Positions 33,461 through 47,200 of a DNA stretch of 64,000 nt are shown here, piece by piece (position 1 is the stretch's first letter; every line of letters starts with the position of its first letter). Both the position numbers and the translations under genes were made by a program. Location of the stretch: contig NC_045146.1 of assembly GCF_008831285.2 (NCBI RefSeq), positions 14,997,149 to 15,061,148 on the forward strand, written 5' to 3'. This stretch comes from Nymphaea colorata (Eukaryota; Streptophyta; Magnoliopsida; Nymphaeales; Nymphaeaceae). The notes under the pieces are model-generated. The model made no database searches, was not told the DNA's origin, and saw nothing but the letters and a program-made list of their open reading frames with translations.

Positions 33461-36400
33461 ATGGAGAAGCTTTCATGTACGGAGAACGTTAGGTTGGGGT
33501 ACAACTCGAGGAGGTTCCTGGGGATGAGGAGCGCGAGCGAGCTCTCGTCGCCGATCATGCGGAGCCGGAACTTCGATCCTGGCGGGAAGCCTCGGCCGGA
33601 TGCCGAATTCGACTTTGGCGACGTCTTCGGAGGCCCGCCGCGATTAGCTGCCGCCAAGGAGGTCCCCAGCCCGAAGCCGGTTGAGCATTACGGGAACCTG
33701 AGGGAGAAGCCAGTTTTCGGCGAAGAGAGTCCGAGACGGCGGGTTGACAAGGACTTTTTTGATGATATATACGGAGGTGAATGTCTTCCTGCTGCAAGAA
33801 AGCAGCCGGAGAAGAAGGTGGCTTTCTATTCGATGCCGGGGTCTCGGATACTCAGCCCTACTTGTGCGTCACCTCCCAAAACTGTGCCATTGAGTCCGGT
33901 GCCCTCCCTTCCTTCTAGGATGAGGTACCACTGTCTTCTTTTTTCTTAAAATTCTCTTTCCTAACGGGGTACTACGGGAAAGAAATGCGATGTCAACACT
34001 GCCGAGTTTAGTTTAAGCTTCTTTCCTACCGATCAATTTTGCAAGAACAGTATCGAGGTGGCCAACAAAGTCATGCTTAAGCTCCAGCCTTGTTTAACTT
34101 GTAATTGCATAATGACGCGTAGGCACCTACCTCCGTATCTGTACTGTTTTAGCAGACATGAGATCGAGCCAAGAAAGCTTGTTCATCAGACAACAGATCT
34201 TGTTTGGATCAAGCTAGATGATAAGCAGATAAAACCAACTAAGTCGAAATACATGACATTTTCTCTTTTGCTATGTGAACATTTTGACGTCAAAAAATCA
34301 GTATCTGAATACAGTTGATGCTTAATGCATTCACTCGATAGATGGTGTATCAGTGGAAGCCTATTAATTTATCATCACCAAGCGCCACTTTTAGTAGGCC
34401 GTAATTAACATTCTTGTGAGTACTGCGTAATGCATATGTCCATCCAGACTTCAGCTTGCTCAGGCTTTATTGAATTAAATCTTTAAACAGTCTGCAACAT
34501 CGGTATCTTTATGACTGAAGTTTGCCTATTTCAGCTAGTTCGTTTATTTGCTAGTTGCTACGGTTAAATTAAACTGTTCTGGGTTCTGTTTTCAGCCAGT
34601 TTTCTGATCTAGGCAAGGAAGCAGACAATCGGACATCCATAACACCTACAAGTGGTAGCCCCAACACATACAAACTCTCCAGTGCAGAGGGAGTTCCACC
34701 TTCACCAATTCTTTCTGTCTCTAGCCCAAAACTGCAGCCTCATGGGCATGCTCATAGCACCAGATTTTCCGTGCATTCAGTTCAAGGGCAACAGAACCCC
34801 GTAAATGAAGTTAGGTCATCATACCAACGAAGTCGGTTATCCCATCAGTACTCTTTCATGGATAATGAGTCACCAAAGCTGACGGAATCATCTGGTAGAA
34901 GGTCAGAAGGTGATATTAGAGCTAATGTAATTCAAGCAGGTCATACATCAAAGAACCTGCAAAACAGTAACCAATTTCACTTCTCCATTCACAAGTGGGC
35001 AGGAAAAGGAGCTGCACTTTTTATGCCTCTGAAACGTTGGGATGGTTCTGGACAGCAGAATACAAGGGAATCAAAGACTAGGGAGCAAACAACAGCTTTC
35101 CAGGAAGTTAGTAGTCGTGATGTTGGGAAAGCATTTGTTGCTTCCACTTCTAATCATGGATGTTTTGAAGTAGATGTTACCCCTTCTCATGACTCAGATC
35201 CAAACAAAAAAGAGTATCAACAACAGAAGGAGAAGAAACTTTCTGACAGTGACCGTTGCAATGCATTTGGACAGAATTTAACCAAAAGTGTTGAAAATAT
35301 TGGTCCTCATCTGAAAGAAGCATCTGAATTTCAAGTGAAGAACATTCCAAGTTTGCTAAAAAATGATTCAGAAAAATCAGGTAATTGATATTATATTTAC
35401 TGTAGCCCTCAAGCTAGAATAACATTCAGAAAACACCAATAAAATCTGGTTTACATTTCCTAAGTAATGGTCTGCAATTAAAATGATCTTACAGGAATGG
35501 AGAGGACGGTTGATCAGCAAGCAGGTACGGGGCAAAATGAGACTAAATCAAGAAACATCTGTGACAGCCAGAACATTAAACAAGCCGCAACAGGTTATGC
35601 GTATGAAGATGCAGAAGCAGCAAAATCAACAGTGGATACTGTAGAACCAAATCCTGAAAGCAGATTGCATGGAAATAGAGTGAAGAGCAAGGTTAAAGAA
35701 TTTATCAAAATATTTAGTCAAGAGGCATCTCAGAAATCCATAACTAAAGCTGATAATAAGGCTGAAAAATCTGGCAGGAAAGGTAAACAACCCTCTAATG
35801 TAGAAGCAAAGCTAAATGCTTCTCCTTTAGATACTAAGCTGGAGAAGAATGTAAACAGTAGTGATGATGCAGCATCAAGTCGTACTCTAAAGGTATGTAC
35901 TAAATAACATTTGTTTACTAAGCTCATCAAAACACCTCCTGGCTTGAGTTATAGTGTTATACTTTTCAAAAATCATGTCCAGAAAGAAAATAGGCTTTAT
36001 TGTTATACTTATTTATTGTTGATGATTTTTTTTCCCTTTGTTTCTTTTTTTTTCCTTTTACCAGATACATCATATTTTAGAACAAGAAGAGGACTTTGAT
36101 CTGCAGTTCGACAAGCCTGACATTCATAGTTCGAGCTCAAAAAGATACGAGTTTACTGGTAGATATTTGTCTATTTAGTAACTAATAAAAAGGAATTTTC
36201 TCAAAGGAATCACTTCTAAATAGGACATGTTTTCAAAGTCTAGAAACTTTCCATATGTACTCTTTGCAGTTAGTTTCTATATCTTTATCTTGTTTTTATT
36301 TTTTTTAGTGCACCCATATCCAGTTAGTTGCTATATCTGTATCTTATTTTCTTAGTGCACCCATATGAACTTTGTTTCCTTTGCACACAGTTTTTTTCCT

Positions 36401-39400
36401 TGAAAGTTTTATATTTGCTGAAGTATGTTCCTCTTTCAACTTATTATTTTCCTGAAAAGAGATGACACAGCCGATTATGCCTCCTGTATTGTTCTCCTTG
36501 TTTAATATTGTCATTAGGTGCTTTTGGTAATTTTCCTTTTTCTCCAACATTTCATATCAAATAACTTATGAAGATAAGTCCATCTCTAATATCTTTGTTT
36601 GTCGCTTTTCATGTTTTTGTGTTCTATCTTTCGAAGTTAGCTTTGTATTCACATGCCTTCCTTAGATACGCAGTATTTGCCTTCCTCTTTATTTTTAGTT
36701 TGACAGCTAGAACCAGACCAAGATAAGTTTCTACTTTTTACTATAAGATTGTAATATAACACATCTGGTCATGAATATCATGGTTTAGTTTAATTCTTGC
36801 ATGTTTTTTACTAATGGGCAAACGGCTTGCTTTGATTTTGAATGTATCTAATGCTTAGGTGCAGTTAGTTGACAGTTGTGGTATAAATAGTTGAAATGCC
36901 TATGCTTTTTATCATGGCCCTGGATTCACAAAAAAACTTCCGTGTCTGCTCCCTGGACAAATTTATTTAGCAAAAGATGCTTTGAAGTCCTATATTTTAT
37001 TTGTCTAATTTTGATTGGATGTAGACTGGTATCCGGTTTATCTGCTTATTTTTTTTAACTGTGCAATGTAAATCCTAATAGTAGTACTGAACCATCACTC
37101 CATTAGTCATACGCAAAGTCAAAAGTCAAAATTGTAGGTAAGAGGGAGAAATGATTGTTTTGGTGCATACTTACTGTTGGTCTTTTGGGCAACAAGAGGA
37201 GCGTTGCTCAGTAGTAGAGCAAGATGGTTCTGTCTGTTGTCAGCTTCCTAGAATTCTCCTTTTGCAAAATTCATTGATTTACAATGTAGTTTTAAAATTT
37301 AAGCAAATGATGGTGCTTCAGTGTGACCCTTCAGTGATTTAGTCATTGTGATCAAGGTTCACATCCATGTATATGCACCATTTTCCTGAAGATTAAATAT
37401 GCATGTCACATGCAATCGGCAAAACTGCAAAACCTGTGACTTTTAAAACAGAAGGATCAGAAACTTAAATTTTGGGCACAAGGCCACGTGCAAATGTTTT
37501 CCAAATATGTAATATCCGTCAGAGTATAGAAGATAATTTTATTTTTCTATGCTTTATATAGAAGATAATTTTATTTTTTCTATGCTTTGTCTCTTCTAAT
37601 CAGCTCAAGAAACATCTAAAGTGGCACATGATCTTAAAGGCAGGTCACCTAGTGATAATCTTCCAGGGAATTGCTTGGTATGTGTACTTATCGTTTTCAT
37701 CTCTTATTAAATCATGTCAACTTTCCTCATGCTTTTTTGTTAGATTCTTGTAGCATTGATAGAAATGAAAGTAGCAATCTAGAGATATGCTATTTATTCT
37801 TCATTTTGTGCTACGCACTGTTGCCTTTCTTTTATATTGCACAACATAAAGGCTACATACAGCATCCCAAAAGTCCACATTGAAGTGCTCTAACTACATG
37901 TGACAGAATGATTAAATATTTTTTCAGTCATAACATAAAAAGGAATTCTTAAAAGTGGAGTAGTTATCCATCTTTGGTATGCTTCGTCTAATTTGCATTC
38001 ATGCTGTTAGCTCATGTAAGCAGCAATAACCTTCACTTACAAAATTTTAAAGAGTAATTAGCTTCTGTCAGGAAAGCACCCTAGGCTTGTTGAATTTTCC
38101 AGAACTTGTTGCTGCTTAACGGCATACATGTCTATTTCTGGCTATGTCTTCATTCCCTTTAAATATCTACTTTCTGAAAATTGCCTACAGGTGGAGCCAT
38201 CTTCCAATGACCCGAAACATGAAATCTTGACTCCTCAACCCCAGGAGGAGCTCCAGGTAAATTCGGAATGTAAGTTTCATGCATCAGTTTCTTTCTGTAG
38301 TTTTCTTACGGCCCCTTGAACTCCTGCAGAATTTGGACGCCAAAATTAGGAAGTGGGCAGATGGAAAAGAAGGAAATATCAGGTCGTTGTTGTCCACATT
38401 ACAATATGTGAGCTGTTTTACCTGCCACAAACTACTGCCTTTTTCATTTTGATTTCTCAATTTTCTCTTCATGGTCCCAATATTACGAACAATTTACCAT
38501 CACCATTGTGATATGATGATGCTATTGCCTCAAGTGGTCGACCTTTGCAGGTCATATTTCTTGATCCTAATGAAGAATCTGCAGAGGTTACAGTTCTGAT
38601 GTGGTGCGAACATGTACATTATCAATGCAAAATTTTAAAAAATAGCATTATGTACTTTGCTTTCAAAGAAATAATTGTGCCTACAAACCATTTCGTATTT
38701 CATTCTAGAAACAATTTCAGCATGGCATTAAAAATCCAAATGTTTCTTTGATTCTTGTACACAGAATGTTGCAATACTTGTACTTAGACTACTTACTATG
38801 TCTTTGATCACCAAATTACTTATTAACATTTCCCCGTCGTATTTTCTCAGCATTATAATTTCAACAAAACTATCCTCTACCAATGATGACATGGTATAGC
38901 TTGTTAAGTAGTGTATGAAAGCACTAGAAGAAATTTCTGTTGTGCTTTTTTAATGGAAGTGTTTATTTTAAATTATAATTCTGTGTGAAGACTGCCATGC
39001 TGTTCTTATTTTTTGGTCCTTGAGGTGATCATATCTTGTGAAATGGCCTATGGATCAACTGGCCCTGGTGGTCTCATATTTTTCATTTATTCTTTGTATC
39101 TGTACAATTCAGAAACCAAGACAGCTGTTCTTTTTTATTAATACAGCTGAAAGGCCATCCTTTTCTTATCCTAGCATCATGTGCCCCTTTACCATTCTCT
39201 TTTTCCAACCCCTGGTATTGGTTTTAGGTATCAGTACCACATATCAAAGTTTGAATTTTGAAGGCAAAGCTTCAGAATGATCTACAGCATTTTCTGCTCA
39301 AACCACTTCATGTGAGGTCTAGGCAATGAAACATCATATTTCTCTCATTTCCTTTGCGAAACTGATGTGATTTGGTTGCCAATAAGGAGAACCCTTGGAG

Positions 39401-40497
39401 CCATCATTTGGGGTAGTTGTGAAATTATGGTCACCATTGAAAATCTTCCGCACGTCATTGAATAGAGATGAAATGTTAAGGCTCTGGAAGGCCTGGTGCT
39501 GAGTTTAACCTCAACTCATTTTCATTAAGGAAACATATTTTTCTTGTTTATATAATTTCTAATGTTATGTTTTTATTTTTCTGTGTCAATTTTCTGTTCA
39601 TGATTTGACACCCTTCACTGTCAAAACTATAATTTGCAATTTTCTTTTTGTGAAACAGCTTACCGTAGCAATACAATGAAAGACTTTAAAAGCATAACAA
39701 GTCATTTACACTTACCAAGTTGGGATTTAATCTAGAAAGGAATTATGTTGGTACTTTTAAAACATGTGAAATTAAGTACATGCCTGATGAGATAATTAAA
39801 GTTAAACTGCAACAAGTAAGTCTGAGATTTAGGCTGAACTGTAACAGCCATAAGCAAGTGCTATGATCTCTGCTTGCACGATTCCAAGGTGAGCATGATA
39901 CTGCTCTTGCTCACTTGAAAGATCTTACAGAGAAGAACATTTGAGAACCCAGATTTTCATGAGACAATTATCTAATCACCTTGTCCACTTTGCTTGTAGA
40001 CTATCAAAAAGTATAGAACTACAATATAAGTGATTCAGGCAAATCTTTCACATGTTATTAAAGAGTTATAATCACGTTCTCTGTAAATGCAAGATATTTT
40101 AATATAATTCCGCTGCATATTGAATGATTTACATGTATATCTAGAAGCGAAATCCCTGTGTTCCACATGTTCACATTGTTATTATTAGCTTCCACTGTTA
40201 GAGAAGGAATCATGTGCTTTCATTCTCAAAACTTTCATGCTAAACCTATAAGCATGCTTTCATAATGCAATTCAATATCAACTAATAACTTTGATTCTAC
40301 AATATTCAATCCATACAATAATGTTCATGCGCCAAATGGTTGTCTCAATTGATATATGTAAGTACCCGTGCCTTGATCATACAAGCAAGAATCCGCCCAT
40401 CTGTATGAACCCACATATAGTTAAGTAGAGAAATTATAAGAACCAAGTGAGGGTACCTAATGATGGTACAATGAAAAACCCAGGTTCCAGAACTTGT

Positions 40498-40533
<36 letters not shown>

Positions 40534-42627
40534 CATTAATGGATTGAGGCAGTTTTAAACAAAAAAAAAAAAAAGTCTTGATATGACTTCTTGTTGCAAA
40601 GCCTTTTTCTTTATCACGTCATCAATTCTTGGCTACATTCTATTTTTTTGTAATAATGGATTCTGAAGTATCCTACACTGTGTGATCTATATATAGTTGT
40701 TTGTGCTTGTATTCTTTTTATTGTTTTCCTTAAACGTGCTCCCCCTTCCCCTCCCTTTTTTTTTGCTTAAATGCATTTTGTTGGGGCAGTTTTAGGAAAT
40801 GTTATTCTGCTGATGTTACTTGCAGATTATTTATAGAGAATCTGTTTGATACATAATTGCTTTTACTCTTTGCAGATTTTGTGGCCAGGAAGTGGTTGGA
40901 AGCCAGTGCCCCTTGTTGACATAATTGAAGGAACTGCAGTGAAGCGAACTTATCAAAAGGCTTTGTTGTGTTTGCACCCAGACAAATTGCAACAGAAGGA
41001 TGCAACAGTGCACCAAAAATACATAGCAGAGAAAGTCTTTGACATCGTACAGGTAAACACTTTAAAGGAAATACAGATAGGGTGCTCCTATAGTTCCTTA
41101 GGAAAAAAAATTACATCTCATAAATTTTCAGCTTTGATTAAACCCTGCTTTTCTGTCTCAATAAATGTTGGTATGATCTCATGCATAGATTTTGTTTAAG
41201 ATCTTCAGTGAACTGTGGCACATTATGTACCAAAAATTATAAACTTTCGAAGTGTAAAAGGAAAGATCAATGGCATAAAATCAATGACTCACAATGCATC
41301 ATAGTTTGATGAGTTAAAAATCACGATCTTATGTCCGAACTATGATCCAAAGCATGATTTGCAACAAAAAACTATGCTATTGGGACTACTGATATAGAGA
41401 TCCTGGATATCCAATGCCCTGAGGATATGCTTTCTGAAAGTGGCTAAACCCATGGAATAGTATGAGTATTTGGGATGGAAGTTGAGATTTTACCTTGGGA
41501 AGGTCTGCCACAAGGACTATGACGACCAACAATATTCTTGTATGATAGCAGTTGTCATAGTAGACATGCATACAGAAAGGCATAGAAAACATGTGCGCTC
41601 AAGTTCCCAATGTGTTCATAGATAAAAGGCAGTCTTACGTTTTGAAGATACAAGTGAAATGAGACCTTTTCGAACAACCCTTTCATTCGGTCCACTGATA
41701 TTCTTATCTAATTTAAAACATGAGCCTTCTGAACAGGGGCGGAACCAGGATTTCGTTTAGGGATGGGCCAAATAATCCAACTTCAAATTTGGGTAGGGTC
41801 AAACTGAACTGAACCTAAGTAAAAAAAGTACATTGAACAACTAATTTTTTTTTATTTTTTTAATGTAATTTTTTTTTCCAGCTAGTTCGGGGCGGGCCAC
41901 GGCCTAGGCGGGCCCCCCCTCCCTCCACCCCTGCTTCTGAAAGGAGTAATCATGCTCCCCTTTATGAAAAGTGTAGTCAGACATGGGTTTTTAGGGACTT
42001 TTGATTAGCTGGTCAACCACGATGTTCAGCAAACAGGTTATGAGATGCAAGTGCTTAGATTGATCCAAACATAAAGCTACCTCCTAGTATAGAAGACACT
42101 AGAAGGTCTTCTCTTGACACCAAAACATTTTATAATTCGAGTTGGAGAGATAAAAACTGGAATGTTTGGTCTTCTCTTGGCACCAAAACATTTTATAAAT
42201 CGAGTTGGAGGGATAAAAAATGAGCAAGATTGATTAAATACTTCATTTTGTTAATCCATCTGAAAGCCTAATGCCATTGTAGCTAGTCAAGATGGCTCTC
42301 ATCGCCTAGAGTGGAAGGATAAACCACTTACTGGCTATTTATAGCTCTCTTGAGCTATAACAAACGAGTATGCTTCTGTCTAAGCCCTGTTTCAAAGCAA
42401 AAGAAAGACCTTACAGAGAGAGCTTTAGTTTGTTCTCTCCAGTAGAACATAGTACAGGATGTATATATTCTGACCTTATGGTTCATGTGATGCGGTCCAT
42501 TAGATGTGACGCTATACTCTCCTGAATATTTGAATTTTGAGCTAATCTTGGATTATGCTGTCTTCCATCTTCTATGCAGGAGGCATGGACACATTTTAAT
42601 GACATTAGTTCATTCAGCTCCTCATGA
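33461..42627 (+). CDS. JAC1: Auxilin-like J-domain protein, JAC1-like (chloroplast accumulation response)
   Basis: Nine exons: 33461-33924, 34596-35380, 35495-35892, 36065-36158, 37604-37677, 38191-38256, 38330-38407, 40876-41052 and 42580-42627. All junctions are GT-AG and in phase, giving 727 residues (Arabidopsis JAC1 is about 650). The N-terminus has blocks recalled from plant JAC1 proteins: [11 protein letters not shown] (51-61), [13 protein letters not shown] and FFDDIYGG. A long disordered Ser/Lys-rich middle follows. The C-terminus begins with [20 protein letters not shown], then the auxilin-type J domain with [15 protein letters not shown] and the catalytic HPD at 687-689, ending [10 protein letters not shown] domains stimulate Hsc70. 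JAC1 is a cytosolic factor that acts downstream of phototropins for actin-based chloroplast movement. The start is chosen at 33461 because [16 protein letters not shown] fits the family; the frame is open further upstream without an ATG. Intron 7 is 2.5 kb, and intron 8 carries a transposon. Exons 4-6 are short and rest on splice phase only. Confidence 0.92.
36267..36366. repeat. Tandem duplication in JAC1-like intron 4
   Basis: Two copies of a unit running from CAGTTAGTT to TTAGTGCACCCATAT start at 36267 and 36321 (period 54). The copies differ at a few positions. Intronic, no coding effect seen. Confidence 0.75.
37525..37589. repeat. Tandem duplication beside the exon-5 splice acceptor of the JAC1-like gene
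   Basis: Two copies of a 32-33 bp unit beginning TATAGAAGATAATTTTAT start at 37525 and 37557. They end about 15 bp before the AG at 37602-37603. The duplication adds T-rich sequence where the branch point and polypyrimidine tract should be. Confidence 0.8.
40502..40527. repeat. (AG)13 microsatellite in JAC1-like intron 7
   Basis: A perfect AG run inside the 2.5-kb intron 7. Confidence 0.9.
41734..41933. mobile_element. hAT-type MITE in the last intron of the JAC1-like gene
   Basis: Exactly 200 bp. It is bounded by CAGGGGCGGA at the left and, reversed, CAGGGGTGGA at the right (9 of 10). A perfect 8-bp target-site duplication CTTCTGAA flanks it (41726-41733 and 41934-41941). Eight-base duplications and CAGGG-type termini are the hallmark of hAT elements. 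The inside is AT-rich in the middle and GC-rich at the right end, with no coding capacity. It lies in intron 8 between the two J-domain exons and is far from both splice sites. Confidence 0.85.
42105..42219. repeat. 52-bp direct repeat, two copies, in JAC1-like intron 8
   Basis: A unit starting GGTCTTCTCTTG and ending GATAAAAA occurs at 42105-42156 and 42168-42219, period 63, with about four differences. It is a local duplication in the intron. Confidence 0.85.
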
Positions 42628-44282
42628 TCCCGTTGATGTCAGCACCATTTCTTTGGGTTGTCAGCAAAGTGTTATTGTTCCTTGTGCATCTATATGGCCC
42701 CAAAATTTGGTCGTGGCTTATTAGTTGTCCTCAATCATATAGCAGGTGTAAATATGTTGTTAACTAGTCGATTTCAACGGCTTGTCCTCAAGCACCAAAA
42801 TCCAGTGTAAATATGTAAGTTTTTATTTAATTTTTCTTCTTTTGGTGTAGAATCTCTCTCCTCTTTCTCTCATACGAAACGCCTCTACTTTGTGTTCCTA
42901 GAGGTTTCATAATTTACTTTTCTTTCTTACGTCCTTGGCTAGGAGCATCGGGCGTCATTCCAGACATTTAGACTTCTGCATCTATACCTTTCTCTGTCTT
43001 TTGTCTAAGGTCAATTGTAGTGGGAAAATGAGCCACAAAGAGCCTTCACTAGTTTAGTCATTCTACAAAGTGCCAGATCATGTGATCACTGATGCAAGCA
43101 GGTTTAAAATCTGCAGTTGTATTGTATACAGGGGAACGTATGAACCGAATCCAAGGGATGAAAAGGGCGAAATGAAACACCATGCATGGCTCGAAAAAGC
43201 CGGAGATGGATGACGTCCCCACGACCTTAATAGAGGCGTTTAAGCATATGTTTTTTTTTTCTTTTTTTATTCGTCTTGCCAAGATTACGTAATTACAGAA
43301 AAAAAGCACAAGTTTTCAAGCCGCTTTATCCCTAGCCTACAATGTTTGTCTAATTGCTGAATTTAGAAGGTAGAAATGGATGACGATGGTGATTGCAGTA
43401 GCGTGTTCTAAAACCAAGCAAATTCGTTTCTAAAACCAAGCAATTCACCTCAAACAAGTTTGCTTTGAAGCAAAGAGGTGGAACACACAGTTACCAAGAG
43501 TCGAGACAAGATCACTTGACATCACTCTGCGGTCGAAACAACAGTTGCACGTGGAAGGGGAGTCTGATCCTCGGCAACTCTCTCAAGTCTCGACGTGATA
43601 CCATTGCCTTGTTTACCCATGCCAACTACCGATATCCAACTGCCATATGAAAAGAGATTCCTGGGGAAAGAAACCAAAGAGGCGTTCATTCCATCAACTC
43701 ACAGAGCCTTTCTCCGGCAATTGCGGTTCGGGACTGTAACCTCCAATTCCAAACCATCCAGTACCATCCACGACAAGATATTATTCCATAATCAAATCCT
43801 GCTACGACTACATTTTGCTTTCTAACTTAAAATAGAGGGCCTCACTCTTCCAATCTGATGCAACCATTGCCACAGGAGATGTGCCTTCTTGGGGATTTCC
43901 AAGCGTGAACAACAAAGCTTAGGGTTAATGTACCTTCAATCTTCTCTCTTCTTTATATATGACAAAGTCTAGTCATTACATCTGTGGAAAAGCAAATCAT
44001 GAAGGCTTAACAGATAAAGCTTCAACAGAAACAGCGACTGGACTTCGCATCCCTCGACAAACCTTCTTCCGAGGTAAAAAGAATCACCTCTAGGCTGCAT
44101 TCCTGATCCCCTGTACAACGGTCGTATTCCAACGATGGCAACCGACTGATTCGGATCTTGTACAGCTGCATACCACTAACCGCCCCAATCGTCAAGGCTG
44201 CATATGTTTGGCAGTTCAGTGAAGCAAAATTGACCGCCGGAAAGGCTTGCAACTTGAAGCCTTCAAATTCTTCACTGCAGCA
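42628..44282. other. Convergent intergenic region, JAC1-like and kinase genes
   Basis: The two genes converge here, so both 3' UTRs lie in this interval. Open frames at 43465-43825 are short and unrecognised. No repeat of note was found. Confidence 0.6.
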
Positions 44283-47200
44283 CTATGACGAAAAGCACTC
44301 GTTGAAGCACCCAAAAAAGCGAGAGGACCTATCTGGCTTGATATCAATGCTGTCGTTCTCTTGTGATTTGTCCATCAGACGCCGTGTGCCAGGAGAATCA
44401 GTTGCCATATAACTGCTCTGTCCAACCTGCATTATAGGTGGAGGCGTGGTTTCAGAAGGACAAATAGATGCACGAAAGTTACAGAGCATCTGAATGATTT
44501 GCTGAAACTCTGGCCGACTATTTGGGTCCTCTGCCCAGCAGCACTCCAACATGGCAACAAGCTCTTTTGGGAGGTTCTCCACATCAGGCCTCACTTTCTA
44601 CAAAAACACATGCAAACGTGGCAGCAAGAAAATCAAGCGTCAGCAACAAATTTTTATCGCAAAAAATGCATAGGGTAACTAATACTCTTTTAAGTATATC
44701 TGGAACCTGGACAGAAGAGACAGGAATGTGGGAAACACAATACCTTGAAAGCTGCAGCATAAGCGGCCTGGAGGTTGGACATACCCTCAAATGGTGACCG
44801 GTTGGTTAACAATTCCCATAAAACTATAGCGAAACTATACACATCAACTTTATGATCATAATGCTTCTTATCCCCTCGACGGAGTGTAACAGTGCTATAA
44901 AGCTGTCAAGCAGTAGGGCCTGAGGCAAGTAAGAAGCTGTCCTGAATGATGAAAGAGAAACAAATGCTTTCGCAGGTCAAGTAATACCTCAGGGGCCATC
45001 CATCTGTACGTGCCAGTTTCGGCAGTCATCATCTCAGTCAATGTCTCTTCCCTTGCCAATCCAAAATCAGCCAACTTGACCTTTTTGTGGTCCTGTGTCA
45101 GGAGTAGGTTATCTGAACCAAACAGGAACCACGTGTGTGAGAGAGAGATTGTGAGGTAGTTATTGTACCGAGCACACTAGTAAAAAGGAAAACAGAATGA
45201 AAGTGCTTCCTCTTACACATATGAGGACTCGATAGAAAAGCACAGGGCCTCCAAACTAGAATGACAAAGGGAACTTGCAAACTTTGGGGTGAACACAAGC
45301 AGCAGTCACTTATTTGGTTTCCAAAAGGAAGAAAATAAAATTTTGCACTTCATTGACCCTATGTCACATGATTGAGACTCCCGTTCAAGTGTCATTGCAA
45401 GCGATTTGCTGCAACAACCATTAAACTCTCTTGGCCATCATGCATTCCTAACTTTGCTGGGCGCAAAAGTAGACAAATTATGGCTGGAGGCTGGAGCAGG
45501 GAAAAGGCGTACACACTGAAGACCTAAAACATTATATTTCAATTTGATGAAGCAATTATTGAACTAATGGAGCAACCATAATTTAAATTTTAACAACAAC
45601 AGTGTGGACAACTAGCTCTTTACCAAACTTTAAACTTGGTTCTGAACCATATATGTTTTAAGAACATCATGGAATACCCAAGTTCACGGGAAAAACTTTC
45701 AATCCATAGTCGTATGTGAAAGATAGCTATCTAGTTAAGCAGTAGGCACCTAGTCGACTAGGTGCAACCTTAGCATCTAGGACCGTGAAAGTGCCTAGGT
45801 GAGATGGCACCTCCAAACTTATTTATTTACTTATTTAGAACAGAATAGCGTGTTTGTTAGATGAATATTTCTGAAATTTGAATTCCTTTCACTCATGCAA
45901 AATTACAACTTCAACATGATAGATTACATTTTCACATCCATCTTGCCATTTAAGTTCAACGGCTACTACGTTTTAACAATTACTGCTGTTCTTTCTCACA
46001 TTTGTAAGTACCCTTTTAATGGCTGATGCCTCAACACAAAGGTAAGCAGATGGCATGAAAAAATAAAGCAATGGTTGGCATGGTTTCAATACCTTGCCTA
46101 AGCTTTCTGAAAAGGATCACTCAACAACAATGAACGAGTGTGTAGTTTGAATAAAATTGAGACTAGTGTGCCTTACATGAGAGAACCCACAAATTCAATC
46201 AGTGTGTAGGGATGTTAAAATGGGTTTGAGAGTGCATAATTTTGTTTGTTGTACATGGACATTGACATGCCCACTCCAGAACCATTAAGACATGAAAATG
46301 GACCCCTCTATGCTAGTAGAAACTTAAAATATTCACAAGGAAGCTATTCCAATTCTTCTGAAGACAAAACCTTTAAAGAATAATCTTAAGACACTAATTA
46401 GTTAGCTACAAATAACATGTGTAATAACATATAATACCAATTTGTCTATTTCCATCCTGTATCCAAGATCTGAAATTTATGTTCAAGTGCTTGAGAAGTA
46501 CCAGGCTTCAGGTCACGGTGGATAATCCCATTAGCATGCAAGCATTCCATTGCACGTGCAATATCCAACGCAAAACTGATTGCAAGGCGTAACTGCAAGC
46601 ACCCAGGCCGTAAAGATCTCAAGTATTTTCGAAGTGAACCCCCAAGTAAGAGCTCTGTTACAATAACCATGTTCGCCTCGTTGCAAGCGCCAATGAACTG
46701 TTTCAAGCCCAAAAGACAGTCACGAATCAAATTTGATGCCACTTAATTAGGGAAATAGGTCAACCAAATGTAACTCACTCTGTAGCACATGGATATTATT
46801 TCCCAAGTACAATAAAAGGAGGCTCCAAATTTTCTGAAGATATGGGTTCAACACATTTTATAAGAATACATAGCAACAACTACCTCTATGTTTCAGATGA
46901 TTCAAGAATCTTTTCCAAAAACGATAACATCAAGAAAGTAGTCTTATGAGAAGCATGCATTTGCCAAAGTGCAGAAAAATATACAGGACCAGAAGATCAC
47001 GGGTCTAAATGCACAAACAAAAAGGTTTTCTTTCTAGGTCCATCAGTCGTGGTGCAAATGAGAAAAAGCACAAACACATACAAAATTGTGATCTATTGGT
47101 GACAACTGACGACCTATATTACTAAAGCCATTCTCCACACTATGTTTATGCATAGAGTCATAAGTCATTGTTTTGAAACACTAACAACGATATGAATACA

